A program made the position numbers and the translations under genes. The notes under the pieces are model-generated. The model searched no databases. It saw only the letters and a list, made by a program, of their open reading frames with translations, and was not told where the DNA came from. Below are positions 30,006 to 39,855 of a stretch of DNA of 64,000 bases, piece by piece. Positions within the stretch are counted from its first letter, which is position 1. Every line of letters begins with the position of its first letter. This DNA comes from Rhodobacteraceae bacterium EL53 (lineage in GTDB: Bacteria; Pseudomonadota; Alphaproteobacteria; Rhodobacterales; Rhodobacteraceae). Location of the stretch: positions 62,001 to 126,000 of the forward strand of contig OMPR01000016.1 of NCBI GenBank assembly GCA_900313015.1, given 5' to 3'.

Positions 30006-30475
30006 CAGATTGGTTCCTCGATTATGTGGTCTTCCCACTCTTCCTCGGGCGTTTCAAATTCCGATACAGTCCACCCTTGGACTGAAATTCCGGCCTTGTG
30101 CACGCTATCAGGGTCACCTGATATCAACGGATGCCAATCGTAAAGAGGTTTTCCTTTCCAAAGCAGCCGATAGGCACAGGTTTGCGGCATCCAATACGCA
30201 TGGGTATCCAGATTATCGGGCTTGAGCACGATGCATTCAGGTACAAACTGATGTCGGATCGGGTATTGCGCGCAATGACAGCTGGAATCATCCAGCAGAC
30301 GGCAGGCAACGCGTGTCAATGCGACTTCGCCTGTCTCCTCATCTTCTAATTTGTTCAGGCAACATTTACCGCAGCCATCACACAGGGCTTCCCATTCCTT
30401 TTCGGACAGGTTCTTGAGGGGCTTCTTTTCCCAGAAACGTTTTTTAAGACCATCGCGGTCGATTGGATCGGTCAT
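30005..30475 (-). CDS. YcgN/UPF0260 cysteine-cluster protein
   Basis: The 156-residue protein has the metal-binding-type cluster CDGCGKCC near residue 33 and more cysteines in the CHCAQYP and C-I-V-L stretches, with the family-typical PLYDWHPLISGDPDSVH. The pattern fits the zinc/iron-chelating CxxCxxCC family. No function is established. It overlaps ribF by ATGA and ltaE by one base. Confidence 0.9.
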   Translation of the reverse strand: MTDPIDRDGLKKRFWEKKPLKNLSEKEWEALCDGCGKCCLNKLEDEETGEVALTRVACRLLDDSSCHCAQYPIRHQFVPECIVLKPDNLDTHAYWMPQTCAYRLLWKGKPLYDWHPLISGDPDSVHKAGISVQGWTVSEFETPEEEWEDHIIEEPI

Positions 30476-31404
30476 AACGCGCCTAGAATCTCACGGGCAC
30501 GGGCGCAATCGTTATCCATCTGAGCAATAAGTGCCTCAAGCCCGTCAAACTTTTGTTCAGGGCGTAGATAGTCCACGAGCCCAATAGACAAGGTCGCCCC
30601 ATAGAGGTCGCCAGAAAAGTCGAACAAGAAAGTTTCCAGATTGGGACGGTTTTCGCCAAACATTGGACGCACACCCATCGAAGCCGCACCGTGATAGCTG
30701 CCCTGATGGGGGCCATCAAGAACATCAACCAAAACAGCATAAACGCCAAACGCGGGCTGGTGCAGGCCGTCGATGGACATGTTTGCGGTGGGGAATCCCA
30801 ATTCACGACCACGTTGCTCGCCACCAATTACTTCGCTTTCGATGCGATGCCAGTGGCCCAACATGCGCGCGGCATCCCGTGGGCGTCCTTCGGCCAGGGC
30901 CTTACGAATGGCTGTGGATGACACGATATCCTCCGATTGCTCCAAAAGCGGGGCGATGGTGACGCCAAACCCCATTTCCTGACCAAAATTTGCCAGATCA
31001 GTGGCGTTCCCTGTACGTCCCCGGCCAAAACAGAAATCCGCACCAACGATAACGTGCGTCAGCCCCAATCCGTCAGCAACGACGTTCTGAGCAAATTCGC
31101 GCGGGCTGAGGTTAGCCAGAGTTGCGTTGAAATTCAGCTCGTACAGCTTTTCGATTCCCAGTTTCTCAAGCCGGTGCGCCCGGGCAGAGCCCCGCATCAA
31201 ACGAAAAGATGGGGCGGCTGGAGCAAAGAATTCACGCGGATGGGGCTCAAAAGTCAGAACACCCAAAGGCGCGTCTGGGGCGGCTTGCCGGGCGAGTTCA
31301 ATCACCGATTGATGACCCAGATGGACGCCGTCAAAATTGCCAATCGCGGCGCAAGCACCGCGATCTTGAGGTTCAACAAACTGATAGTCCCGGATGATGC
31401 GCAT
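30472..31404 (-). CDS. ribF: Bifunctional riboflavin kinase/FAD synthetase
   Basis: A 310-residue enzyme making FMN and FAD. The N-terminal nucleotidyltransferase module contains IGNFDGVHLGHQSVI and VGADFCFGRGRTG; the C-terminal riboflavin kinase has RELGFPTANM and MGVRPMFGENRPNLETFLFDF. Full length. First gene of the operon with the YcgN-like and ltaE genes. Confidence 0.96.
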   Translation of the reverse strand: MRIIRDYQFVEPQDRGACAAIGNFDGVHLGHQSVIELARQAAPDAPLGVLTFEPHPREFFAPAAPSFRLMRGSARAHRLEKLGIEKLYELNFNATLANLSPREFAQNVVADGLGLTHVIVGADFCFGRGRTGNATDLANFGQEMGFGVTIAPLLEQSEDIVSSTAIRKALAEGRPRDAARMLGHWHRIESEVIGGEQRGRELGFPTANMSIDGLHQPAFGVYAVLVDVLDGPHQGSYHGAASMGVRPMFGENRPNLETFLFDFSGDLYGATLSIGLVDYLRPEQKFDGLEALIAQMDNDCARAREILGAL

Positions 31405-31452
31405 AGGCGTTGCCTAGCGTTCTCAGGCGGGACGTGCAAGCACTGCGTTGGG

Positions 31453-31896
31453 TCAGTCGAACTTACGCGAGGGGGCAAGAACCATCGCTTCGCCAATCAG
31501 GACCTTTTTCCCATCAACAGAGCAGTGGCAATCCAGTTTCACACGGCGTTTGCCGACTTCGATGTCAACGACTTTGACCTCGGCATACACCATGTCGCCC
31601 GGGCGAACCGGTGCTAGGAACTTCAGCGACTGGCCCATGTATACGGTGCCATGGCCCGGCAGTTGTTCCCCAATCACGGCCGAGATCAGCCCCGCAGTCA
31701 GCATCCCGTGGGCAATACGGCCCTGAAAGATGGTGTCGCGTGCATATTCATCGTCCAGATGCACCGGATTGCGGTCCGTGGACACCTGAGCAAACATCTC
31801 GATGTCTTCATCGGTCACCACTTTGCGCAGGTACCGGGTCATGCCCATTTCGATGTCTTCAATGCAGATCGTTCCGCGGGGCAGATTGTCCAACAT
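31453..31896 (-). CDS. MaoC-family (R)-specific enoyl-CoA hydratase-like protein
   Basis: The 147-residue hot-dog-fold protein has the hydratase-2 signature: QVSTDRNPVHLDDEYA with catalytic Asp and His and RIAHGMLTAGLISAVIG. PhaJ-type enzymes hydrate enoyl-CoA to R-3-hydroxyacyl-CoA. AGAGGACACT precedes the ATG. It stands alone between ribF and the HAD gene, on the same strand. Confidence 0.88.
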   Translation of the reverse strand: MLDNLPRGTICIEDIEMGMTRYLRKVVTDEDIEMFAQVSTDRNPVHLDDEYARDTIFQGRIAHGMLTAGLISAVIGEQLPGHGTVYMGQSLKFLAPVRPGDMVYAEVKVVDIEVGKRRVKLDCHCSVDGKKVLIGEAMVLAPSRKFD

Positions 31897-31997
31897 AGTG
31901 TCCTCTTTTCTGTCTGGCTGGGTAATTATCAGTCACACCCTGCCGGTATGAGGCAACTTTATTACTTTGCAGGTGCAGAAAATCAAGCACTTTTTTC

Positions 31998-32873
31998 TTA
32001 CCGCAACAGGCCAATCGAATAGGTGGGGTTCGATTTTTCCTTTGTCAGGTAGTCAGTTAACGCTTCTGGATCAGGTTGATGGCCAGTTTTTGTTTCTGAT
32101 GCAGCCAGCCCCCCTGTGATGAAAAGGGAATCGATTCCTTCGCCCATGGCCCCTGCAATGTCCGTAATCACGCCATCTCCGATCGCAAGAATCTCGGAAT
32201 CGGGGATATCTTTGCCCAAGGATGCAAGCCGACGGCGGGCCAAGTCATAGATCGGCGGATGGGGTTTCCCAAAATACAGGCTCTCTCCGCCCATCTCTGT
32301 ATAAAGACCTGCCAAGGCACCTGCGCACCATTCCCGCACCTCGCCACGGTCCACAACAATGTCAGGGTTCGCGCAGAGCAATTTCATGCCTTTGGTTTTG
32401 GCGTACAGGAAATCTGCCCGGTTCACGTCTGGATCAGCCATCGGGTCGTTGGGACCGCAGCAAACGATGCCCTCAGCGTCCTGCAAGGCGACACGTTCGA
32501 TTTCGACTGGGTTCTCCAGCAGGCTGAGAGGTTCAAAGAACCCAGCATCGCGCTGCCATTCCCCCATGAAATAGACTTTGTTTCCAACTGCACCCCGAAA
32601 CATTGCCGAGCGCGCAGAATCGCCTGAGGTGGCGATGATGTCATAGGCGTCATCCGGCACATTGAATTGGCTCAGTTGCGTGGCAACACCTGCGCGTGGT
32701 TTGGGGGAGTTGGTCACCAACACCACCGTGCCGCCCTTGGCGCGATACTCTTGCAACGCAGCAACCGCTGACGGATACGCTGTGACCCCATTGTGGACAC
32801 AGCCCCAAAGATCAACAAACAAGGCCTGATAGCGGTCAGAGATCTCGGAGAGGGCAGTAACGATCTGGGTCAT
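31998..32873 (-). CDS. HAD superfamily hydrolase, TIGR01459-like class IIA
   Basis: The 291-residue protein has HAD motif I in FVDLWGCVHNG (the second Asp replaced by Trp-Gly as in this class IIA subset), motif II in VLVTNSPKPRAG, motif III Lys in FGKPHPPIYD and motif IV in ILAIGDGVITDIAGAMGEG. It resembles the NagD-type sugar phosphatases seen across Alphaproteobacteria. Substrate unknown. Confidence 0.88.
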   Translation of the reverse strand: MTQIVTALSEISDRYQALFVDLWGCVHNGVTAYPSAVAALQEYRAKGGTVVLVTNSPKPRAGVATQLSQFNVPDDAYDIIATSGDSARSAMFRGAVGNKVYFMGEWQRDAGFFEPLSLLENPVEIERVALQDAEGIVCCGPNDPMADPDVNRADFLYAKTKGMKLLCANPDIVVDRGEVREWCAGALAGLYTEMGGESLYFGKPHPPIYDLARRRLASLGKDIPDSEILAIGDGVITDIAGAMGEGIDSLFITGGLAASETKTGHQPDPEALTDYLTKEKSNPTYSIGLLR

Positions 32874-32993
32874 GGCGAGCCTTGGGGCAAAAGGGTGATT
32901 GTTGCTCGCGTGTATGGCCTAAAATTGTAACAGTTACCATGCTTGGCAATGCTGCAAGCGCTCATAAGGAATTGTATTCCACAGCTTTCAGAA

Positions 32994-33029
32994 AACAAAA
33001 AACCGCCCCGATCCAAGGACGGGGGCGGT
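32994..33029 (-). terminator. Rho-independent terminator of the 39-residue gene
   Basis: Read on the minus strand, ACCGCCCCCG pairs with CGGGGCGGT and is followed by TTTTTTGTTTT. It lies 100 bases downstream of the small lysine-rich gene and would also insulate the HAD gene. Confidence 0.8.
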
Positions 33030-33127
33030 GCTTAACTGTCTAGTGGGGTATCACGCGCGGCACCGTCTTTGTGTTTGCTCGATTGAGATCACAGTAAGAT
33101 TTGGGCGCGTTCCCCTTTTGCCGAAAA

Positions 33128-33247
33128 TCAGCTCGCCTTTTTCAGGGCTTTTTTGGCTTTCTTCAGCTTGCTCTGCTGGCGTTCTACTTTGCCTTCGCGC
33201 GATTTGACTTCCTTTTTAAGTTCTTTCAGCTTCTTGTCTTTGGCCAT
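33128..33247 (-). CDS. 39-residue lysine-rich helical protein
   Basis: A very small open frame starting MAKDKKLKELKKEVKS, with AAGGGGACC just upstream of the ATG and its own terminator downstream. Fifteen of 39 residues are lysine; Leu and Ala spacing suggests one amphipathic helix or short coiled coil. It is strongly basic and could bind nucleic acid, or be a structural peptide. I recognise no named family. The ribosome site, terminator and lack of rare codons make it a credible real gene. Confidence 0.65.
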   Translation of the reverse strand: MAKDKKLKELKKEVKSREGKVERQQSKLKKAKKALKKAS

Positions 33248-33493
33248 GATAGGTCCCCTTGTTCAATTCTTAAAACTACCACCTCAGCTTAAGATGCTCC
33301 CGAAAATCGGCAAACACCAATAGCTTGAGCCGATCTGGTTCACTAAAGTGTCAGATCAGAGTGTGTAGTGTTCAGCGTCAGCTGAATGAGATTTTGTTAC
33401 TACATTGTATTGCTAGTGTATATACATTTTTTCAAGATGTATCAGAAATAGAAAAACGCCAAGATCGCACGCCCCCTGTTAAGCGCGCAGCGC
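33248..33493. other. A/T-rich upstream region with inverted repeat
   Basis: The 246 bases upstream of the small lysine-rich gene contain no coding frame. Notable are the perfect inverted repeat TTCAGC-GTCA-GCTGAA at 33371-33386 and an A/T-rich patch around 33410-33450. A promoter for the small gene probably lies here on the minus strand, but no single -35/-10 pair stands out. Confidence 0.35.
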
Positions 33494-33527
33494 GCAAAAA
33501 AGGGCACCTCATAAATGAGATGCCCTT
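33494..33527 (-). terminator. Rho-independent terminator of ppaC
   Basis: On the minus strand AAGGGCATCTCAT and ATGAGGTGCCCTT form a long stem with one G-T or mismatch position, followed by TTTTTT. Located 25 bases after the ppaC stop. Confidence 0.85.
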
Positions 33528-33552
33528 GTTCAGTTAGAAATGGTGTTTTCTA

Positions 33553-34473
33553 TCAGACTTTGAGGTTCGGGATAATCTGCTTTTTGCGGCTCATGATGCC
33601 GGGCAGGACAACCGCGTCCCCGTTGACCGAGGTGCCAAAGCTTTTCTCAGCAACACCTTTAACCAAGTCGTTGGGAACCAGCAGGGTCGCTTCTTCGTTC
33701 AGGATGTCGACGACAAACAGCAACACCTGATCAACACCGTCTTCGGTCGCGACTGATGTCATGGTTTCCATCAGGGATGCTTTGCGATCCAGCACAACGC
33801 CCGGCGCTGTGGTTTCCAGAACGGACACACGAAACTTGGTGTCGTCGACTGCGTATTCCTTAGAATCCATACGCAACAGTTCAGCGTCGCTAAACGAGGA
33901 GACGTCGGATTTCGCAGCGAACATGTCAGCCGCATAGGCCGCGATGTCGATTCCCAAGTCCGCGGCGAGTTTTTCGGCAACGGCGCGATCATGGTCAGTC
34001 GTGGTCGGCGAGCGGAATTCCAATGTGTCAGACAGGATGCAGGTCAGGGCAGCACCTTTGATCGCGTCAGGCATTTTGGCAGCATCTTCACCCATCAGGT
34101 CAATCATGATGGTGGCGGTGCAGGCCAATTGACGGATAGTGATGTGGATCGGGCCCTTGGTTTTCAGACCGCCCACCAGCGCATGGTGATCAATGATGGC
34201 CTGAATATCAGCGCCGTTGATGTTGTCGGGCAATTCAGCAGGGTTATTGGTGTCAACGATGACACAGGGCTGACCGTCGGCGATATCAGTGATGATGGCC
34301 GGTTTTTCCAAGTTCCAACGTTCCAGCATGAACGCGGCTTCGGTGTTAGGCTCGCCCAACAGAACGGGCTTTGCTGGAACACCTTTCACTTCGTTCAGAT
34401 ACCAGGCCCAGACGATAGGGGAGCCGGTGGAATCGGTGTCAGGGGATTTGTGGCCAAAAACTTGGGTGTTCAT
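33553..34473 (-). CDS. ppaC: Manganese-dependent inorganic pyrophosphatase (family II)
   Basis: The 306-residue DHH-family enzyme hydrolyses pyrophosphate in the cytosol. VFGHKSPDTDSTGS supplies N-terminal metal ligands, IIDHHALVGG the DHH motif near residue 98, and the C-terminal DHHA2 domain contains SVLETTAPGVVLDRK and the RKKQIIP stretch. Full length. Monocistronic with its own terminator. Confidence 0.95.
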   Translation of the reverse strand: MNTQVFGHKSPDTDSTGSPIVWAWYLNEVKGVPAKPVLLGEPNTEAAFMLERWNLEKPAIITDIADGQPCVIVDTNNPAELPDNINGADIQAIIDHHALVGGLKTKGPIHITIRQLACTATIMIDLMGEDAAKMPDAIKGAALTCILSDTLEFRSPTTTDHDRAVAEKLAADLGIDIAAYAADMFAAKSDVSSFSDAELLRMDSKEYAVDDTKFRVSVLETTAPGVVLDRKASLMETMTSVATEDGVDQVLLFVVDILNEEATLLVPNDLVKGVAEKSFGTSVNGDAVVLPGIMSRKKQIIPNLKV

Positions 34474-34582
34474 GTCAGCGTCCTGCGTTCATACAATTTT
34501 GCGCGCGTTATACGGGCGGGGGCATGGCTTGTCACGATGCGCGTTGGTGGCAAATAGACGCGAGGGCCCATAAGGTGAGCGG

Positions 34583-35254
34583 ATGAATCGTGAGCAAGAT
34601 CTTTATCCCCCGATCAAGGCGTACCTTGAAACGCAAGGCTATGTCGTCAAAGGCGAAGTTGGGGCGGCCGATGTCGTGGCGTGCCGGGACGCAGAGCCCC
34701 CGGTTATTGTTGAGTTGAAACTCCGCTTTTCTCTATCCCTGTATCATCAAGCCATCGAACGACTGAAGGTAACAGAGACCGTTTACATTGGTGTGCCCAA
34801 GCCCACAGGGCGGAGCGCGCGGCGCATGTTAAAAGAGAATTTGCTGATGTGTCGGCGTTTAGGGGTGGGGCTAATCACGGTCCGGCCAGATGGGGTTGTT
34901 GAAATTCAGTGCGATCCTGGTCCTTATGCACCCCGTAAATCCAAACAGAAAACAAAGCGACTGTTGCGCGAATTTGAGCGTTTGCAAGGGGATCCGAACG
35001 CGGGCGGGGCGACCCGGCATGGGATCGTTACCGCCTATAGGCAAGATGCCCTTCGTTGCGCGGCCTATTTGGCTGAAAATGGCCCATCCAAAGGCGCGGA
35101 GGTCGCCAAAGCCGCTGGGGTTCCCAAGGCGACCGGACTTATGCGCATTAATCACTATGGTTGGTTTGAAAAGGTCGATACCGGTGTCTATATGCTCAGC
35201 AAAGCAGGCTCCGAAGGCTTGAAGCATTGGGCTTACAGCTGGGACCAAAAATAG
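34583..35254 (+). CDS. DUF2161 protein with PD-(D/E)XK nuclease-like fold
   Basis: The 223-residue protein begins REQDLYPPIKAYLETQGYVVKGE. ADVVACRD followed by VIVELKLRFSLSLYHQA gives the D...ExK pattern of PD-(D/E)XK nucleases, and the YIGVPKP and GLITV segments continue the fold. The C-terminal 80 residues look like a winged-helix (GAEVAKAAGVPKATGLMRINHYGWF). DUF2161 members are annotated as putative phosphodiesterases; no activity is known. It lies upstream of groES on the same strand but before the groES promoter. Confidence 0.82.
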   Translation: MNREQDLYPPIKAYLETQGYVVKGEVGAADVVACRDAEPPVIVELKLRFSLSLYHQAIERLKVTETVYIGVPKPTGRSARRMLKENLLMCRRLGVGLITVRPDGVVEIQCDPGPYAPRKSKQKTKRLLREFERLQGDPNAGGATRHGIVTAYRQDALRCAAYLAENGPSKGAEVAKAAGVPKATGLMRINHYGWFEKVDTGVYMLSKAGSEGLKHWAYSWDQK

Positions 35255-35277
35255 GTTCATTTTTCTGACCCTACCTG

Positions 35278-35306
35278 TTGACTCGGTGAAAATCAGTGCC
35301 TAGCTA
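35278..35306 (+). promoter_or_regulatory. Predicted groESL promoter
   Basis: TTGACT (35278-35283) and TAGCTA (35301-35306) with a 17-base spacer. The start point would fall at about 35313, right at the CIRCE operator, as in other HrcA-controlled groESL operons. Confidence 0.6.
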
Positions 35307-35314
35307 TGCTTCCG

Positions 35315-35341
35315 TTAGCACTCAGGACAGTTGAGTGATAA
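35315..35341 (+). promoter_or_regulatory. CIRCE operator (HrcA binding site)
   Basis: TTAGCACTC, nine bases, GAGTGATAA. The left arm is a perfect consensus; the right arm differs from GAGTGCTAA at one base. CIRCE is bound by the repressor HrcA, so the groESL operon should be derepressed by heat and misfolded protein load. Confidence 0.93.
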
Positions 35342-35404
35342 TGATCTCGCCAAGGGAGTGCGAGATGAGGAATAATAACCTTTGAGCCTTAAGGAGCTGC
35401 AAAG

Positions 35405-35692
35405 ATGGCATTGAAACCGCTTCATGACCGCGTGCTGGTTCGTCGCACAGAAAGCGACGAGAAAACTGCTGGCGGATTGATCATCCCCGAAAGCGCAAAA
35501 GAAAAGCCAGCTGAAGGCGTTATCGTCGCTGCAGGCGCAGGCGCTCGTGACGACAAGGGCGGCCGTATCGCTCTGGACGTTGCCGAAGGCGACAAAGTGC
35601 TGTTCGGCAAATGGTCCGGCACCGAAGTTTCCGTCAACGGCGAAGAGCTGCTGATGATGAAAGAATCCGACATCATGGGGATCATCGAGTAA
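35405..35692 (+). CDS. groES: Co-chaperonin GroES
   Basis: The 95-residue heptameric lid of the GroEL chamber. It starts [20 protein letters not shown] and includes [22 protein letters not shown] (mobile loop) and [21 protein letters not shown] precedes the ATG. First gene of the CIRCE-controlled operon, 52 bases before groEL. Confidence 0.98.
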   Translation: MALKPLHDRVLVRRTESDEKTAGGLIIPESAKEKPAEGVIVAAGAGARDDKGGRIALDVAEGDKVLFGKWSGTEVSVNGEELLMMKESDIMGIIE

Positions 35693-35741
35693 GCCATCCG
35701 GCTTCTCTGACCCTCTTTTAAGACTTCTCAAGGAGAAATAG

Positions 35742-37394
<1,653 letters not shown>

Positions 37395-37490
37395 TCACAG
37401 GTCCCTTGGACTTGTGAGGCCCACAGGCGGTCTTCTTTTTGGAAGGCCTGCCAAACGGGCCAAACATCACCATCCAACCGGATGATTTTA

Positions 37491-37517
37491 GGGGCTGCCT
37501 TTTGGGCGGCCCCTTTT
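37491..37517 (+). terminator. Rho-independent terminator of groESL
   Basis: GGGGCTGCC pairs with GGCGGCCCC around a TTTTG loop and is followed by TTTT. Confidence 0.75.
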
Positions 37518-37574
37518 CTGTTGTGCCGATCTTGAAGACGCTCATATTGAAAAACAGAGTTGGGGGAGGGCAAC

Positions 37575-38153
37575 ATGGGTGTTGGACCAGACACAATGCG
37601 CGTCGTGACCGAAGATCAGTTTGACGAGGTGGACGCATTATTGTGCGCAGCCTTCCCAACGGCTGCCGAGGCACGTCTTGTGCGCAGGCTGCGCGCGGAC
37701 GACGATATGCTTCATGAGTTTCAAACCCCATGGGCGGGAAAGATCGGTGGCTACTTTGCCCTTAGTCGGATGCAGGCGCCTTACGGTTGGGCGTGTTTGG
37801 CGCCAATGGCGGTAAGGCCCGAGTGGCAGGGCGGGAAGCTTGCTGAGAACAACCCCAACATGACAGTTAGAGGGCCACAGGACGAAACCTACCGGAGGCC
37901 GTGGCGCATCGGAACAAGGATGCTGCAGCACCTGCAGGTTTTGTACGAAATCCCCTCTGAAATGTACAAAGCACGATTGCCAGAGACCGTGGTGGTTTTG
38001 GGAAACCCTGCATTCTACGGTCGATGGGGATTCGACAAGACCCGGGCGCAGCATTTAATCTCCCCCTATCCGTTGGAGCACACGCTCATCCTCCGACGCG
38101 GCGATGACATCCCCAGTGAAACGCTCATCTACCCAAAGGCGTTTTCAGATTAA
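37575..38153 (+). CDS. GNAT family N-acetyltransferase, YhbS-like
   Basis: The 192-residue protein ends with VVLGNPAFYGRWGFDKTRA, the YhbS-like GNAT block, and has LAPMAVRPEWQGG at the start of the acetyl-CoA loop. Between QGG and IGTRMLQHL there are about two dozen extra hydrophilic residues, so the usual Q-x-x-G-x-G loop is split. ATG 37575 follows GGAGG at five bases. Substrate unknown. It is the first gene after groESL. Confidence 0.75.
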   Translation: MGVGPDTMRVVTEDQFDEVDALLCAAFPTAAEARLVRRLRADDDMLHEFQTPWAGKIGGYFALSRMQAPYGWACLAPMAVRPEWQGGKLAENNPNMTVRGPQDETYRRPWRIGTRMLQHLQVLYEIPSEMYKARLPETVVVLGNPAFYGRWGFDKTRAQHLISPYPLEHTLILRRGDDIPSETLIYPKAFSD

Positions 38154-38205
38154 GCTGACGTTGTTTTGAGTGTTCGTGCTGGCCGGAACAGGCTAAGGCA
38201 AATGA

Positions 38206-39045
38206 ATGCGCTTGTTTCTTCTGACCGCCCTTACGATGTCAGCCTTTGCTGCGAATTCAATTTTGAACCGGCTTGCCGTCGGAGCCGGGTTTAGCGATCC
38301 GGGCAGTTTTGCTGTTATTCGGGTGCTATCCGGGGCTGTCACGCTGGCGGTTCTGGTGCTGATCCAGCGAAAGTCGCTCCCTCTTTTTGTGCCGCGCCGA
38401 TGGATTGGGGCAGGGACGCTCAGCCTCTATATGGTTGGATTTTCAATGGCCTACCTGACCTTGGATGCGGGCTTGGGTGCCTTGATCTTGTTTGGCGTCG
38501 TGCAAATGACGATGTTTGGGGTGAGTGCGCTGTCAGCACTGCCGCCGGCACGCCAATGGCTTGGGGCTTTGGTTGCATTTGGAGGGCTGGCTGTCGTTTT
38601 GTGGCCGACAGGCAACGTGCAGGTCGATTTGACCGGGGCGCTCCTGATGGGACTCGCCGGGCTTGGTTGGGGCTTTTACACGCTGGCCGGACGTTCTGAA
38701 CCGGATGCGTTGGCGGGAACCGGGGCAAACTTTGTGCTCGCCCTGCCGATCACTGCCGGGGCCATCTGGGTCATCAGTCCTGAATTCGTGACCACCCCAG
38801 AAGGGGTTGGTCTGGCGATCCTGTCGGGGGCAGTGACATCGGGAATGGGATATGCCCTTTGGTATCGGGTGGTGCCACAGTTGGCTTCGTCAGTCGCTGC
38901 GACGGTTCAATTGAGCGTACCGATAATTGCTTTGGTTGCAGGCGTTTTGATGCTTGGCGAAGCTGCAGGTACTCGCTTGCTTGTCGGGGCGATACTGGTC
39001 GTTGGCGGAATTGCGCTGGCTGTTTTCAAACCACGCGCGATCTGA
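38206..39045 (+). CDS. EamA/DMT family membrane transporter
   Basis: A 279-residue inner-membrane protein with ten likely transmembrane helices in two EamA repeats; the second repeat begins near residue 145 (GALLMGLAGLGWGFYTLAGR) and ends LLVGAILVVGGIALAVF. DMT members export amino acids, drugs or metabolites. The first helix could be taken for a signal peptide (FLLTALTMSAFAANS). Substrate unknown. Confidence 0.88.
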   Translation: MRLFLLTALTMSAFAANSILNRLAVGAGFSDPGSFAVIRVLSGAVTLAVLVLIQRKSLPLFVPRRWIGAGTLSLYMVGFSMAYLTLDAGLGALILFGVVQMTMFGVSALSALPPARQWLGALVAFGGLAVVLWPTGNVQVDLTGALLMGLAGLGWGFYTLAGRSEPDALAGTGANFVLALPITAGAIWVISPEFVTTPEGVGLAILSGAVTSGMGYALWYRVVPQLASSVAATVQLSVPIIALVAGVLMLGEAAGTRLLVGAILVVGGIALAVFKPRAI

Positions 39046-39084
39046 ACCTTTTCTCGCGTCAGAATTCCAAGTATCTCGGGGCCC

Positions 39085-39855
39085 ATGCGTTGTATTGCCT
39101 TTCTGTTGCTGCTTTTTCCTACCTCTGCGTTAGCGGATTGTGTGGTGTTGCTCCATGGATTGGCGCGCAGCGAGACCTCTTTTGCGGTCATGGAAGAATT
39201 GCTTGAGCTGCGGGACTATGATGTGGTTCGGCCGGGGTACCCATCGACGGATATGCCCATTCCCGAACTTGTGGCCCAAACTTTGCCTGCCGCTGTGCAA
39301 GCGTGCGGTGATCAGACGGTCCATTTCGTTGCCCATTCGATGGGAGGTATTTTGATCAGGTATTGGCTACGTGGTGGCGTGCCGGATCAGGTGGGGCGTG
39401 TTGTGATGCTGGGGCCGCCCAATCAAGGCAGCGAAATCGTAGACCGTTTTGGAGATCTCGAGGCCTTTGGTTTGTTGAATGGCCCGGCTGGATTGTCTCT
39501 TGGCACGGGACTCAACAGCCTGCCACGTCGATTGCCACCTGTAAATTTTGAACTGGGTGTGATTGCGGGGGATAACTCTCTAAATCCACTCTTTTCTACA
39601 ATCCTTCCGGGACCGGATGACGGCAAAGTTTCGGTGCAATCGACCAAGGTTGAAGGCATGGCGGATCATATCGTTTTACCGGTTACACATACCTTTATGA
39701 TGAATAACCCGAGGGTGATCGCACAGGTCGTGCACTTCATCGAGTTCGGACGTTTTAACGCTGACATTTCTTGGGTGGATTCTGTGCTGGGAACAATTGA
39801 TGACATGTGCCTGGGGGAGGAATGCGATCAGGTGCACAAGGAGATCACAGAATGA
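39085..39855 (+). CDS. Exported alpha/beta hydrolase, lipase-like
   Basis: The 256-residue protein has a signal peptide ([15 protein letters not shown]), then [15 protein letters not shown] (oxyanion HG), nucleophile [17 protein letters not shown] near residue 80 and a C-terminal HTFMMNNP with the catalytic His. It resembles PGAP1/lipase class 2 proteins of about 250 residues. Likely periplasmic or surface esterase. It overlaps the phnM-like gene by ATGA, an unexpected pairing. Confidence 0.83.
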   Translation: MRCIAFLLLLFPTSALADCVVLLHGLARSETSFAVMEELLELRDYDVVRPGYPSTDMPIPELVAQTLPAAVQACGDQTVHFVAHSMGGILIRYWLRGGVPDQVGRVVMLGPPNQGSEIVDRFGDLEAFGLLNGPAGLSLGTGLNSLPRRLPPVNFELGVIAGDNSLNPLFSTILPGPDDGKVSVQSTKVEGMADHIVLPVTHTFMMNNPRVIAQVVHFIEFGRFNADISWVDSVLGTIDDMCLGEECDQVHKEITE

